DNA of 64,000 nucleotides, taken from NCBI GenBank assembly GCA_015680685.1, contig MNCI01038112.1, forward strand, positions 211,432 through 275,431, written 5' to 3'. The notes under the pieces are model-generated. The model saw only the letters and a list, made by a program, of their open reading frames with translations. It did not search any database and was not told the DNA's origin. The translations under genes were made by a program, and so were the position numbers. This document shows, piece by piece, positions 9,600 through 19,862 of this stretch (its first letter is position 1; each line of letters begins with the position of its first letter). The stretch is from Gnetum montanum (Eukaryota > Streptophyta > Gnetopsida > Gnetales > Gnetaceae).

Positions 9600-9960
9600 C
9601 CTACGGTTTACCCGCCCAAAAATGATAAACCATTTTATATCTACCTTGCCACTTCGGAATTGTCAATCGCGTCTATGCTTTGCCAAAAACAAGATGACAG
9701 AACCGAAGTCCCGATATACTACTTAAGCCATGCATTAATTGCCCACGAGAAAAGATACAACGACATGGAGAAGTCATGTCTAGCCTTGGTCTTTTCTTTA
9801 AGAAAATGGCGGCATTACCTCTTCTGTAACCAGGTTTACATAATTTGCAAGGACAATTTACTGAGAGCCATAACAGGGAACATTTATGAAACAAGTCGAA
9901 TAGCCCAGTGGAAAGCCATGATAGCCGAGTTTGACATATACTACGTAACGCAATCATCAG
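9600..9960 (+). pseudogene. TAT-1 RNase H domain
   Basis: It follows RT in the same frame. PIYYLSHALIAHEKRYNDME is the conserved core, followed by the HYLF block and KAMIAEFDIYYV. It degrades RNA in the RNA:DNA hybrid. Retroelement families often let this domain decay when a second RNase H is present; here the first catalytic Asp is not obvious (YLATSELSIAS). Confidence 0.8.
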
Positions 9961-10069
9961 TCAAAGGTCAAGCTATAGCAAATCAAATGGCCACATCACC
10001 AGCACGTGATCAAGCGACTATAGAGCCAGAATTCCCGGATGAAAATATAAGCGCCATAGACATAGTGCC

Positions 10070-10470
10070 CGATGACTACGATGCTATTTTAAACTTTGAT
10101 GGGGCATCCATCTCTCGGGGAGGAAGTGCAGCCGCTGTCATCACCTATCCCTCTGGGGAGATCCGACCCTTTGCCTATCGTTTCAACTTTCACTGTACCA
10201 ATAACATAGCAGAGTATGAAGGTCTCCTTAGAGGTCTCACAACAGCTTTGGCTTTAAACATCACACGGCTTGTAGTCAGAGGGGACTCGCAACTGGTCGT
10301 AACCCAAGTCACGGATGTCTATACATGCAAAGCCCAACATTTGCAACCATACTGCGACTTGGCAAAACACCTAATGAGGCGATTCGAAAACATTGATGTG
10401 CAACACGTCTCCAGAAATGATAACACCATCACAGATGCTTCAGCCACATTAGCACTAAACATATCTCCAA
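10070..10470 (+). CDS. TAT-1 second, archaeal-type RNase H
   Basis: Catalytic acidic residues are visible in order: NFDGAS, AEYEGLL, RGDSQLV and ITDASA. This aRNH domain, next to integrase, marks the Tat lineage. This part of the frame carries no stop. TAT-2 (about 20560-20110, -) and TAT-3 (about 35730-36110) have the same domain. Confidence 0.85.
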
Positions 10471-10649
10471 ACATGTTCCACACGTTGCCAAGCTCCATAA
10501 CCAGTTATGCTGAACCAATCACCCACACCCTTGACACATTGCCGATTGCATCTGTTAGTTCAACACACGCAATGGAATGGTACGACGACATAAAAGAATA
10601 CCTTCTACACGAAGAAACACCACGACATCTAACAAGTGCATAGAGAGAC

Positions 10650-11816
10650 GCAGTGCGGAAATGTTCTAAGCAGTATACCCTGGTAGAGGAAACACTGTGT
10701 CGTCGATCCTACAAAGGCATATTGCTAACGTGTGTTAATAGTACCGATGCCCAAACTATTGTTGAACAGGTACATGAAAGACTCTGTGGAGGACACATAG
10801 AGCCAAAAGCCATGGCAACGAAAATCAGGTGCTTGGGCTATTATTGGCCACACATGGAATACAACTGTCTCACCAAAGTCAAAACATGTAATACTTGTCA
10901 AAAACATAGCAATCTGATACATGTCCCACCGAATGAATTGCATACAACGCAAATCACATGGCCCTTTCAAAAGTGGGGGTTGTACCTCATTGGTCAGATA
11001 ACCCCCTCGTCTTCCGTGGGCCATAGTTTCATTATAACCGCCATAGAATACTTCACGAAGTGGCTAGAAGCTGCTCCCCTTCGAAAAACTACATCCAAGC
11101 ACGTGTGCAATTTCATTCTAGAAAACATTGTAACCCGCTTTAGCATTCCCATGACAATCATCACAGACAATGGGCCACAATTTAGCAGTGCTGAAACTAA
11201 AGCCTTTTGTGAAAATTTAGGGATCAAACACTCGTTTTCATCCCCTTACTATCATCAGAGCAATGGACAAGCAGAAGCAACAAACAAGATAATTATTACA
11301 ATACTTAAGAAAATGCTTACCCAGAGCAAAAGAAAATGGCACGAACAATTGGTGTACGCATTGTGGGCATACCATACTATACACGGAACTTCGACAGGTA
11401 AGACACCATATAGCCTTGTTTACAGTTCAGAAGCTATTTTACTTTTGGAACTGCAGGTATCATCTTTAAGGATCACACTTTCTGGGCTCCTCGACAATGG
11501 GCAAAACAATGATCTACGCGTCATTGATCTTGACTCGGTGGAGGAAGAACGTGTGCGCACCCTTGATTAGATCGAATGGTACCAAAAACGACAACGACAA
11601 CGACATCGGCATAACATCAACAAGTGCCCTATCAAAGAAGGTGACCTTGTGCTTAAAGCCGTCCGGGAATATTTGGACAAATTCTCAGCTAACTGGGAAG
11701 GACCTTACTTGGTTACTAAAGCATTCGACAATGGAGGATTCAAACTAGCTGACATGGAAGGAAACGAGCTTACCAATCCAACCAATCACTTGTACTTAAA
11801 ACCTTTTTACATTTGA
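10650..11816 (+). pseudogene. TAT-1 integrase
   Basis: An H-x-H and C-x2-C zinc region (HERLCGGH ... CNTCQKH) is followed by the core. The expected first catalytic Asp (WGLDIIGP in TAT-2) is Tyr here (WGLYLIGQ). The second Asp (TDNGPQF) and the Glu (GQAEATNK) remain. The C-terminal segment (GDLVLKAV, FSANWEGPYLV, LYLKPFYI) is the common Tat end, with no chromodomain. A stop lies near 11568. Confidence 0.85.
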
Positions 11817-12215
11817 AGTACGAGCTCAAGTACATGCAAGTCCTGGAATCATGACTATAAACTGATACCACAGCTCGACCTGAAATCATGACGATAAACT
11901 GATATTACAGAACAATCCTGGGTTATGACTTAAAACTGATGCCACGCCTGTCCTAGCATCATGACAATAAACTGATACCCCACAGTGTCCGCAATGATGA
12001 TAAACTAGCACCCATCCGGCATGACAGTAAACTGCCACTGTCACAACCATCAGAGTCCGCTAAGACTCTAAACTAGCTTGCCTCTGCATGGTCCGCTAAG
12101 ACTATAAACTGGCAACATAACGTCCGCCACGACACTAAACGGGCAATGTCCGACGGGTTACGACATAAAACTAACCCATGATAGTCCGTTAATACTATAA
12201 ACTGACACGTTCATC
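11817..12215 (+). repeat. TTAAACT-unit array, junction iii of TAT-1
   Basis: Starting directly after the pol stop there are about a dozen units such as gtccgctaagactctaaact and gtccgccacgacactaaac, spaced 25-40 bp. Same core as arrays i and ii, but with GTCCGC...GAC instead of GGCC...GGCC. Confidence 0.8.
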
Positions 12216-13220
12216 TCCAGCTCTCACTTCATAGCCACACTCACTCATCAGAATTACTGCATCACTCACCGTCCGACAAGCTCCTCAACATCGCCGCCAT
12301 TCATACACAGTGCTCAGAACCTCCTCCAGTATCTTTGTTCCGTCTGTGGCCATGTAAATCTGAGCTCACTTCTCCACTCATGGTTTTCTTGTCCCCTTGG
12401 AGTTATGTTTGCAGGATGACACCCAGTGGCTTTTGCACAAGAATGCACCTCATCGCAAGCAGCAAGATGGTACAATGTTCGCAGCACACATGGTGAGACT
12501 ACATCAAACCGTTCACTAGTACATTCCCATTCCCGGTATACTCACCATCTATTTCTTGACCTCCAATACACTGAATACATTCAAAACTTCTTGAGCACGT
12601 TGTTGCACACTGCAACACGTTACAGCAGTTGCAACACACAGCCTGGCACCTGAGCATGAGTACAAGATTTACGCTAAAAAGAAACCGAGACCCTTGACGC
12701 CTCCCATATAAGCCCTAGGTAGGAAGGCAGTCATCTAAAAACCAAGTACTCATGTCCAAACAATCAAGAAGCATCCAGTTGCATGGCTTTGGCTATCCAT
12801 CAACAGGCTCCCCCTTAAACATTAAACACAAACCCTGTTCCTCCAGAGAATGCAACACATCCTCCCGTGGCTTTGGTCTTTCCAACAAGTTCCCCTGAAC
12901 GCTAACCAAGGGACTTGTTCCGCCAAAGGACGCACATCGCATGTCTGAACTCCGAGTCTGCTAAACAATGGCCATTGACAAGGATTAGCATGCTGCACAC
13001 TAGAGCATCCCTTTTCCCCAGCACAATCCCCTGGATCCGTTATCAATCCTCACAATCCCCATGACCCCCCAGATATGAAACTCCACTTTCCCGATCCCAT
13101 GTACTACTGAACACGGTGCGATGACGTCTAGTCAAGTGGCGAAGGACAAGGTCTACATCCAGTTGCTTGTGGTGTTTTGCACTTCTTTGTCAACGCTTCT
13201 GGGGTCGATTCCTCCAAGCG
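12216..13220. other. 3' noncoding region of TAT-1
   Basis: About 1 kb between the unit array and the PPT. Short frames on both strands look random. The last 70 bases form a block conserved in TAT-2 and TAT-3 (see findings). Confidence 0.6.
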
Positions 13221-13225
13221 TCAAC

Positions 13226-13238
13226 AAAGAGGGGCCAA
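13226..13238 (+). promoter_or_regulatory. TAT-1 polypurine tract
   Basis: AAAGAGGGGCCAA lies directly before the 3' LTR (TGAAACACC...). It primes plus-strand DNA synthesis. The equivalent tracts are 17199-17211 (-) in TAT-2 and 39025-39037 in TAT-3. Confidence 0.85.
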
Positions 13239-13379
13239 TGAAACACCACAAAATTTGGAGCTTAATACTTGTCCAACACCAAGCAAGTCCCCAGGACTCC
13301 AAACAACCACAGCTACATTTGGTCACAAACATGGAAACTTCGGAGATCAAATGCTTAATTTTTACTAAGTATGCAGTTC

Positions 13380-13990
13380 CAACGTGTACGCCCAGCGTAT
13401 ACGCCCAAGTGCACAATACCAGCGTATACGCTCAAATGCTCAGCGTATACGCTCAAATTCACAGCGTATACGCCCGGCGTGCACGTCTAGTGTACACGTC
13501 TCACATTCACACCCTGCACGAACAACAAATGCATACGCCCGACGACAAGATCTCCAAAGACAGAATGAAGACAACACCGAAGAGCAAGAATTGAAGCAAG
13601 TCGGCAACCGTCAGTGTATACGCCCGCATCCATCAGCGTATACGCCCAACGTCCGCAGCATCTCCACCCAAGTCCACACGCCCTGCACATTCAGCATATA
13701 CGCCCACCGTATATGCTGGCCTGATGCAGCGTATATGCCCAGCATATACGCCTAACAGATGTAATATATTATATTTTTGTAAAGTGTACGCATCTGGTCA
13801 ACGTGCCACGTGTCTCCTAACTCGAGTTTAGCGTAACAACCGGTATAAAAACCCTGATTTTCCACTTCAACAGGGTCAGTTGGCAAAAATCCCAGAGATA
13901 CCTAGGAGCAATTACGTTGTGCACCAGAGCCAAAATCCTCTCACGCTGGAAAACCTGTACGCCGTGCGTAGTCTCTATGCCGCGCCTACA
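13380..13990. repeat. AGCGTATACGCT palindrome array in the TAT-1 LTR
   Basis: More than ten GCGTATACGC-type motifs, densest at 13383-13760. Exact palindromes lie at 13421-13432 and 13442-13453. The motif is shared with intron 1 of the antisense gene of the same element. Confidence 0.8.
13807..13851 (+). promoter_or_regulatory. TAT-1 LTR promoter: G-box and TATA box
   Basis: A G-box (gcCACGTGtc, about 13807-13812) is followed about 32 bp later by TATAAAAA (13844-13851). The TAT-4 LTR has the same pair, and TAT-2/TAT-3 have the TATA box with a decayed G-box. Transcription would start near 13880. Confidence 0.65.
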
Positions 13991-14429
13991 GCGTATACAA
14001 GCCTAGTTGTCCCTGCATTCACCGGGGCTTTTCATCCGCCTTGTGTTCACCACAACTGCGTTAGACCAGTGCACTGTACTTTGCCTCTGTAATACCATTG
14101 TTTACAGTTTATGCTAATTTCTTGCATGTTTTCTATTTACGCTCGTTTACGTTTACGCCCTGTCCATATCTGCTACATCGTTTATGCTCTCGTTTACACC
14201 CGTTTACGCTGTTTACGCATAACCCAGCGTATAGCATTTCGGCATACGTGCGGGTAAATCATTGTCTGATCCGCGTGCGGACCACCAAAGGTACTCTGCC
14301 TTCGTGCATTCCAACTCGCCCTCAGGCGAAGGCAGGGTCTTCTGTGCGCGTCCTGCGATCCCACGGTCTTTGTTTCCTTCCAGCCGGTGACCGACGATTT
14401 CAGGTGGTACAATATCTAACACAAAATCA

Positions 14430-15506
14430 TATAGCAGTTAACAAATCATAGCACCTTGACAACACTTATCCATCGGCATAATACATGGTGCTAGGTTGGT
14501 TCTGAAAATAGGTGATCAGATGATGAGCTACGAACAACGTGTTGTAGGCATCATAACAATTAAACCTGGGCATCTCCCAGATCCAAGATAAGCGCCTCAA
14601 ACCCTTGATGTGCTATTCACAATCCCTCCCACCTACGGCCTCGATTGATTCATCCATAAGAAACGTTAAGATGCTCTATGTTGACCCAACCAGCAGCGTT
14701 TCCAAAATTGTAGTAGTCATCTCAGTCGATAGATGCAACCAAACAATTACGCTAAAGTTACGCAACAAAAACTGCAGGAACTCCCATGCACCTATTCAGA
14801 ACCAAACTGCCTCTCCCCCTACATGAGCATGGGGAGGAGGAACATTGGCCAAGGGGACATTTAGATAGCATAGAATGCCCACAATGTCCAAAACGATCAG
14901 AATGGGCCTTAGCGTGATCCTTTATAATAAAACACATTGCCATTAGAAAATAGTTTAGACCTGCTAACAATGCCAAAAAAAATTGAAAAAGCTCACAAGA
15001 ATCCGTTATGCAACACTGAGGTCTATCTATGACAACGGCGAAAAGGTAATACGACATATCGCCCTAGTGTAACGCACAACAATTACGGGCAAGACAACGA
15101 AACCCCGCTTGTGCTACGCAAGGGTAAAAACACCTAGACTCCTGATCAATTACGTGTTGTGTTTGTACAACATTACTTGCGATCACCCAAACCCTTACGA
15201 TGGTGTAAGGTCTATCTCTGATAATGGCGATGGAGGTAATATTACAAACTCCCATAGCGTAACTAACGCAAGCAGGTATTGACACCCAGCACATTGCACA
15301 CTTTCGAAACAAATACAAATTATAGTACAATGATAATGAAAATGACCCAACGCATATATCACACAAGGAAGGTGAAGAACGACTTACTGGACGAGTGGAG
15401 AAGCCTCTCGAGTTTTGACTCACGCCTTCGAAATTTACCCCAAACTTTCCTGTACTTCATCAATCCTAGCCAACTTGGCATGTTTTCGTTTAGTCTTTGG
15501 TGCCAT
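14430..15506 (-). pseudogene. Antisense gene of TAT-3, exon 1, intron 1 and part of exon 2 (truncated)
   Basis: ATG at 15506 opens a basic exon (MAPKTKRKHAKLARIDEV) that matches TAT-2 (MAPKVKGKNAKLAKIDKV). A stop follows shortly. Intron 1 (about 14990-15400) holds two diverged tandem copies of a unit of about 190 bp. Exon 2 homology (about 14740-14470) covers the ETLLVGST block and the FQNP end. The gene is cut off by the TAT-1 insertion. Confidence 0.65.
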
Positions 15507-15695
15507 TGTTACGCCTGAATAACCTTTACAAAATCATCAACATACGCTTTCCTTCTGCTTTAGCCTAACTCAACTTCACTACACTTGTAGTTTACCTTGA
15601 GGACGAACCATCTACTTATAAGCATGATAGTGAAGACTTGTTGTTTTCATGTCCGATCAGTGTGGAGCCTTCCCGAAGTGTAGTAATGTCAGTTG

Positions 15696-15700
15696 GACAT
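15696..15700. other. TAT-2 target-site duplication, left copy (gacat)
   Basis: GACAT lies directly before the LTR start at 15701 and directly after the other LTR's end (33679-33683). A perfect 5-bp duplication is expected for Gypsy integration. Confidence 0.85.
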
Positions 15701-17198
15701 TGTAACAACGGAAAACGTCAGTTGCTGGAAATACCAAACGAAAGTCCATGTACACAGTTCTAACCCCGAATCCGTGCGAGGACCATGCTGGAGAGAAAAC
15801 GAATCTGAGGTGCCCTAAATGGTCTTGTTGATCAGACAAGGACTTACCTGATCAGTAAAAATTTTGTGATATTTAGATGACAAACTGATGGTTCTTTATG
15901 AGAAGATATAATATTGTTAACTCCGAAGATAATTGAAAACGATGTAATCGATTTCAAGCGGTTTTCGAGATTCATGTAAATAGGAGACAAGAGATTAGAT
16001 TTAGAACGCAGGAAATCCCAAGATCTGGGATTCAACTCACGAACCAAATATATTAGATACAATGATTACAAGCATACTTCGATTTAAGCAAAGTACACGC
16101 CAACAACAAGAAGGTTGTTCAAAGATGAAGCAAGCAAAGGTCGATCTACCTTGTTCTAGCGGATTTGTGTACAAGGAGGTTGGTCCCGAAGCAGAATGTC
16201 CACCAAACAGCTATTCCTAACCAAAGGTTCTTACTGATCATTGTTGATATTCTTGCGATTACTGATCCTCTTTGTTTTCTTGTTACTCCTTACTAAAATT
16301 TGTCAACAATTGTCAATGGAAGAAAAAAAATCGTCCACAAAGAAAATCTGTTAATCTTAGGAGAAATTTTTTGCCAACCCTTTGATCTTTGTCGATTAGA
16401 GTATTTATAAGATTAGGGTCAGGAGAAAAATGTGGTTTAGATGACACATGTCCTGAACCTGCACAATGTCGTTGACTTGATGTGTTTGTTGTTGAAGCTT
16501 GCGGCGCCATATAGCGTAGCACATCGTAAAGCACTATTGTTTGGGCTTTGGTGATAAGTTGTTCTTTGATTATGCTGCAATACGCTAGAGAGCATATCGT
16601 GACATTTGAACTGCTGATGCTCGTATTATACTACTTTTTTCTTTGTTTGTATTACGCTGCACCATGCCAGATTATGTTGCATCATGCTAAATTACGTCTC
16701 ATAGCGTAATTCAGAGTAAAATAGCGAATCCTGTGAAAAATGGAAGTGTTGTCATCGTGCTTCCTCTATTTCTGATTAATCCTTCTGGGGTTTTATTACA
16801 CCACACTGCGTAACGTAGTGTAATAGGCCCCTTAACCGAGAAAGAAAACCTGCTAAAATGTGTGGCATGCTGCAGATCATTGTCTAAGCCTTGAGATTTT
16901 TGCTCGATCGTCAAAGTATTGAATGTTTGCCATCTTTGATGTTGCGGTGGACTGCCTTTGACATTATGCTACGTAACGTGATGTTACGCTATGTTGCGTA
17001 ATGCAGTGTAGTATGCTAAAAGTTAAGATTTTTGAAACATAGAAAACTCGCAAAGTTGAAGGCTTGCTGCCGTGCACCCATCGTTTTGTTCTATCTTCTG
17101 AAATTTAATTGTACTGTGCTACACCTTGTCGCGACTCCTTGCTTGAATCGCTAGATTTTTCCAAACCGTCGAGGCCTCAAAATGTTTATGGTGTTTCA
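15701..17198 (-). mobile_element. TAT-2 3' LTR
   Basis: 1498 bp, TG...CA. On the + strand it begins TGTAACAACGG and ends GGTGTTTCA. It contains a TATA box on the - strand (about 16402-16409) and a region rich in tacgct/gcgtaa motifs (about 16560-17010). Confidence 0.92.
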
Positions 17199-17211
17199 AT
17201 GACCCCTCTTT
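17199..17211 (-). promoter_or_regulatory. TAT-2 polypurine tract
   Basis: On the - strand AAAGAGGGGTCAT directly precedes the 3' LTR (TGAAACACC). Same tract as in TAT-1 and TAT-3. Confidence 0.85.
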
Positions 17212-18400
17212 ATTGACGTTTAGAGGGCTTGCCTGAAAGATGTCGACAAAGAATATGAAACACCAGAGAGGTAAAGGCACCAACAGCGTCCATCGGAGAT
17301 TACTCAAATGTCACTCTATCAAACCTGGAAGTGCAAAAGCAGGGTAGGGAAAAAGCGTAGAAGGGATTTTATATAAGTAAGAGGAGGGAGGTTCGGGGAA
17401 GACTTAAGCATGTGAACATGAAACTTTTGCGAACAAGTCATTTTGTCCTTTTGCGAATGTATTTGCGAGAGGTTACGCCATCATATTGTATATGAAGGGC
17501 TTGCGCGGACGAGCTGTGTTCTGCCAGCGTGGCTTGGATGAGTTGTTTTACATCCATTTTGCCAAGCTTTGCCCCCCTTTGTTTTAACTACATTCCACTA
17601 GGCAAGTTGCGTTGCACTAGTTCATGGACACGATGATGCAAAAGAATTTTATTGAATGTTCATGCTCTTTACAATCCAAGAAGAGGGTAAAGGCGATTGT
17701 GAGGACAAGGGAAGGAGGAAGCGAAGTAAGGTATCTAATGGGGGGAGAGCTAGGGTTTGCACTCCTAAGTAGCTAGGCTAGTCTAAGCAACCACTTTAGG
17801 ATGCTGTGACACCTCACCTTCTAATGAATGCATTCTCAATCAACATTGTCGTACCAAGTAACTTGCAAAACATAACAGAAAGCAGAACGCAGAAGCAATC
17901 ATCCTAATCGCTAAAGAGGGAGGCTGTTGAAACAAGTGTTGTCCAAAGGGAAAAGGAGAACGTATGCCACAAAACAAGGACCATAACAAGGAGTAAGGGT
18001 CCCAATTTTGATGCCGTGGTTCATGAAACCACCATCAATAGCCACATTCATCTTGCTCAAATGACTGGGCAAAGAACAAGTCAGATGAATTTGCTAAGCT
18101 GAAGTTTGGTAACGACGATGGATGGGGGCCGCTGAGACTATGGATGACCATAGTTTCTTCGGTGCCCCAAGTGGTGAAGTTGATCCTAGGAGCTGCAACT
18201 ACAAGGCAGCTATCGTAGCAACATCTCCGAGGGGTTATTAGCATGCCTTTCAGCCTATTCAAGGAATCAGTAGGATGCCAGTGAGGTAGAGACGTTGCAT
18301 TTATTTCAATGCCTTACCCATTCCATCTGGTAGGGATGTAGTGCAAGAGTGATCACGCTCGCTTGCTTTGTGGATTATCTATTTACGGGTTCTAGTTTTC
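17212..18400. other. 3' noncoding region of TAT-2
   Basis: No significant ORF. The first 70 bases are the block conserved next to the PPT in all three copies, including TGAAACACC at 17256-17264, an inverted copy of the LTR end. Confidence 0.6.
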
Positions 18401-18785
18401 AGTCCTGGTTGATTTTTGTTGCTGGTTTTAAACCTTAGCAGGCTGTGATCCCGGTTTAATGTCTGGGCAGACTGAAACCCACTAGTTTTACATCGTAGCG
18501 GATGGTGGAAGAGCTAGTTTATGGTCCCAGCAGACCGTGTTGTGGGTATCAATTTTATGTCGTGACCCAGAGATAAGTCTATGCTGGTTTAGTATCTCAG
18601 TAGACATATGCTTACCTTGCCAGTTTCACGTCATGGCGGATAGTCAAAAACTTTGCCAGTTTAGCATCTTGGCGAACGCATGAAAGGAATGCCAATTTTA
18701 TGTCATAGTGGATGTATACAACTTTGCCAATTTTACATCATAGCAGATGTTTATTACCTTGTGTTTGAGTTGATTCAATGTTTAG
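18400..18785 (-). repeat. TTAAACT-unit array, junction iii of TAT-2
   Basis: About ten units on the - strand of the type ATCCGCTATGATGTAAAATTGGCA, seen on the + strand as gccagttttacatcgtagcggat. It lies between the integrase end and the 3' noncoding region, as in TAT-1. Confidence 0.75.
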
Positions 18786-19768
18786 ACGTAATACTGCTTC
18801 AAGTACAGATGATTCACTAGGTTCGGGTGCTCGTTGCCGTCAATATCCGCTAACTTGAATGCTCCATTACCGTATGTGCCGATGACCAAGAAAGGGCCTT
18901 TCCAGTTTGCAGAGAATTTGCCTACTGGTTCACGAACGACCTTGAGAACTAAGTCTCCTTTCTTGATCGATCGTTAATGCAAGTTGTGCCAATTCTTTTG
19001 TCTCTGTTTATCCTGATATCTTTCAATGGTGTCGAGCGTCTGGATGCATTTCTCCTCCACTAAGTCTAAATCCATGATTCTAAACTCATTGTGTTGAGTC
19101 TCATTTATAATCGTGGAGAGGACCATTCATAATGAGGGAACCTGTAATTCCAAGGGCAACACTGCTTCGGATCCATAGACTAAGCTGTAGGGCATTCTGT
19201 CTATAGTTGTTCTACATGTCGTATGATATGTCCATAGCACGTAGAGGATTTTTTCATGCCATCATTTTTTGTTATTTTTGAGCATCTTCTTAAGTAGATT
19301 GATAATTACTTTGTTTGTTACTTCTGCTTGACTATTTGCTTAAGGGTAATAGGATGAAGAAAAAGATTGCTTGATACCAAGATTATCGCAAAAATATTTG
19401 ATTTCTATGCTACTAAATTGTGGCCCGTTGTTAGTCACAATAGTCATAGGAAGTCCAAATCTAGTTACAATATTGTCTAAGATGAAATGGTAGACTTGTT
19501 TAGATGTAATCTTCCATAGGGGGATAGCCTCAACCCACTTTGTGAAGTACTCAGTGGTGATGATAATGAAATTATGTCCTACGGAAGATTTAGGCACGAT
19601 GGGACCTATGATATCTAGTCCCCACCATTGGAATGGCCAAGTAATTTGTGTAGTATGTAACTCGGTTGGTGACACGTGTATTAGTTTTGCATAATGCTGG
19701 CACGTAACACACGTCTTAACTTTGGTAAGGCAATCTCTTTCCATGTACGACCAATAGTACCCTAGGCG

Positions 19769-19862
19769 CCTGATTTTAGCGGCATGGCTCGCGGGGCTAC
19801 ATGTCCTCCACACANACCTGATTTTAGCGGCATGGCTCGCGGGGCTACATGTCCTCCACACA
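19769..19862. other. N-containing duplicate join (46 bp x 2)
   Basis: The 46 bases 19769-19814 recur at 19817-19862, separated by N (19815) plus one base. It lies inside integrase and adds no meaningful coding sequence. Probably two overlapping contig ends joined without merging. Confidence 0.9.

Larger units (their letters stand above)
8343..11816 (+). pseudogene. pol: TAT-1 pol: RT, RNase H, second RNase H, integrase
   Basis: One reading frame (frame 3) runs from ATG 8343 to TGA 11814 without a frameshift, broken by about six stops (8403, 9054, 9226, 9552, 10641, about 11568). Domain order: RT 8640-9550, RNase H 9600-9960, archaeal-type RNase H 10070-10470, integrase 10650-11816. It would copy the RNA into DNA and insert it. 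The stops and a substituted integrase Asp make it non-functional as it stands. The start is supported by alignment with TAT-3 (34032) and TAT-2 (22342). Confidence 0.9.
1..14411 (+). mobile_element. TAT-1: Tat-lineage Ty3/Gypsy LTR retrotransposon, 5' end outside window
   Basis: The internal order on the + strand is gag 3' part, protease, a gene on the opposite strand, RT, RNase H, second RNase H, integrase, PPT and 3' LTR. A second RNase H of archaeal type after the usual one is the established hallmark of the Tat/Ogre/Retand group. The 5' LTR and most of gag lie left of the window. The 3' LTR ends at 14411, where sequence belonging to the antisense gene of TAT-3 begins, so TAT-1 was inserted into TAT-3. 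The 5 bp after the LTR (atatc) would be the target duplication; its partner is outside the window. It has the fewest stops of the elements here, so it looks like one of the youngest, but it is not autonomous. Confidence 0.9.
13239..14411 (+). mobile_element. TAT-1 3' LTR
   Basis: It starts TGAAACACCACAAAATTTGG and ends GGTGGTACA, with TG...CA borders, 1173 bp. Start and end align with the LTRs of TAT-2 and TAT-3. It holds the palindrome array, a G-box and TATA box, and then a region that matches the 3' end of the other LTRs (ttccagccggtgaccgacg). Confidence 0.85.
14412..15700 (+). mobile_element. TAT-3, left fragment (part of its antisense-gene region)
   Basis: Homologous to TAT-2 22880-23980 in reverse, that is, to the 5' half of the antisense gene. 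It is bounded left by the TAT-1 3' LTR and right by the GACAT target site of TAT-2. The rest of TAT-3 resumes at 33679. So both TAT-1 and TAT-2 inserted into TAT-3. Confidence 0.8.

Noticed and set aside
13121-13755. Overlapping + strand frames around 13121-13755
   Set aside because: They run through the PPT and the palindrome array of the LTR.
14098-14451. 117-codon + strand frame at the TAT-1 LTR end
   Set aside because: It crosses the LTR border and has no support; it is LTR sequence.
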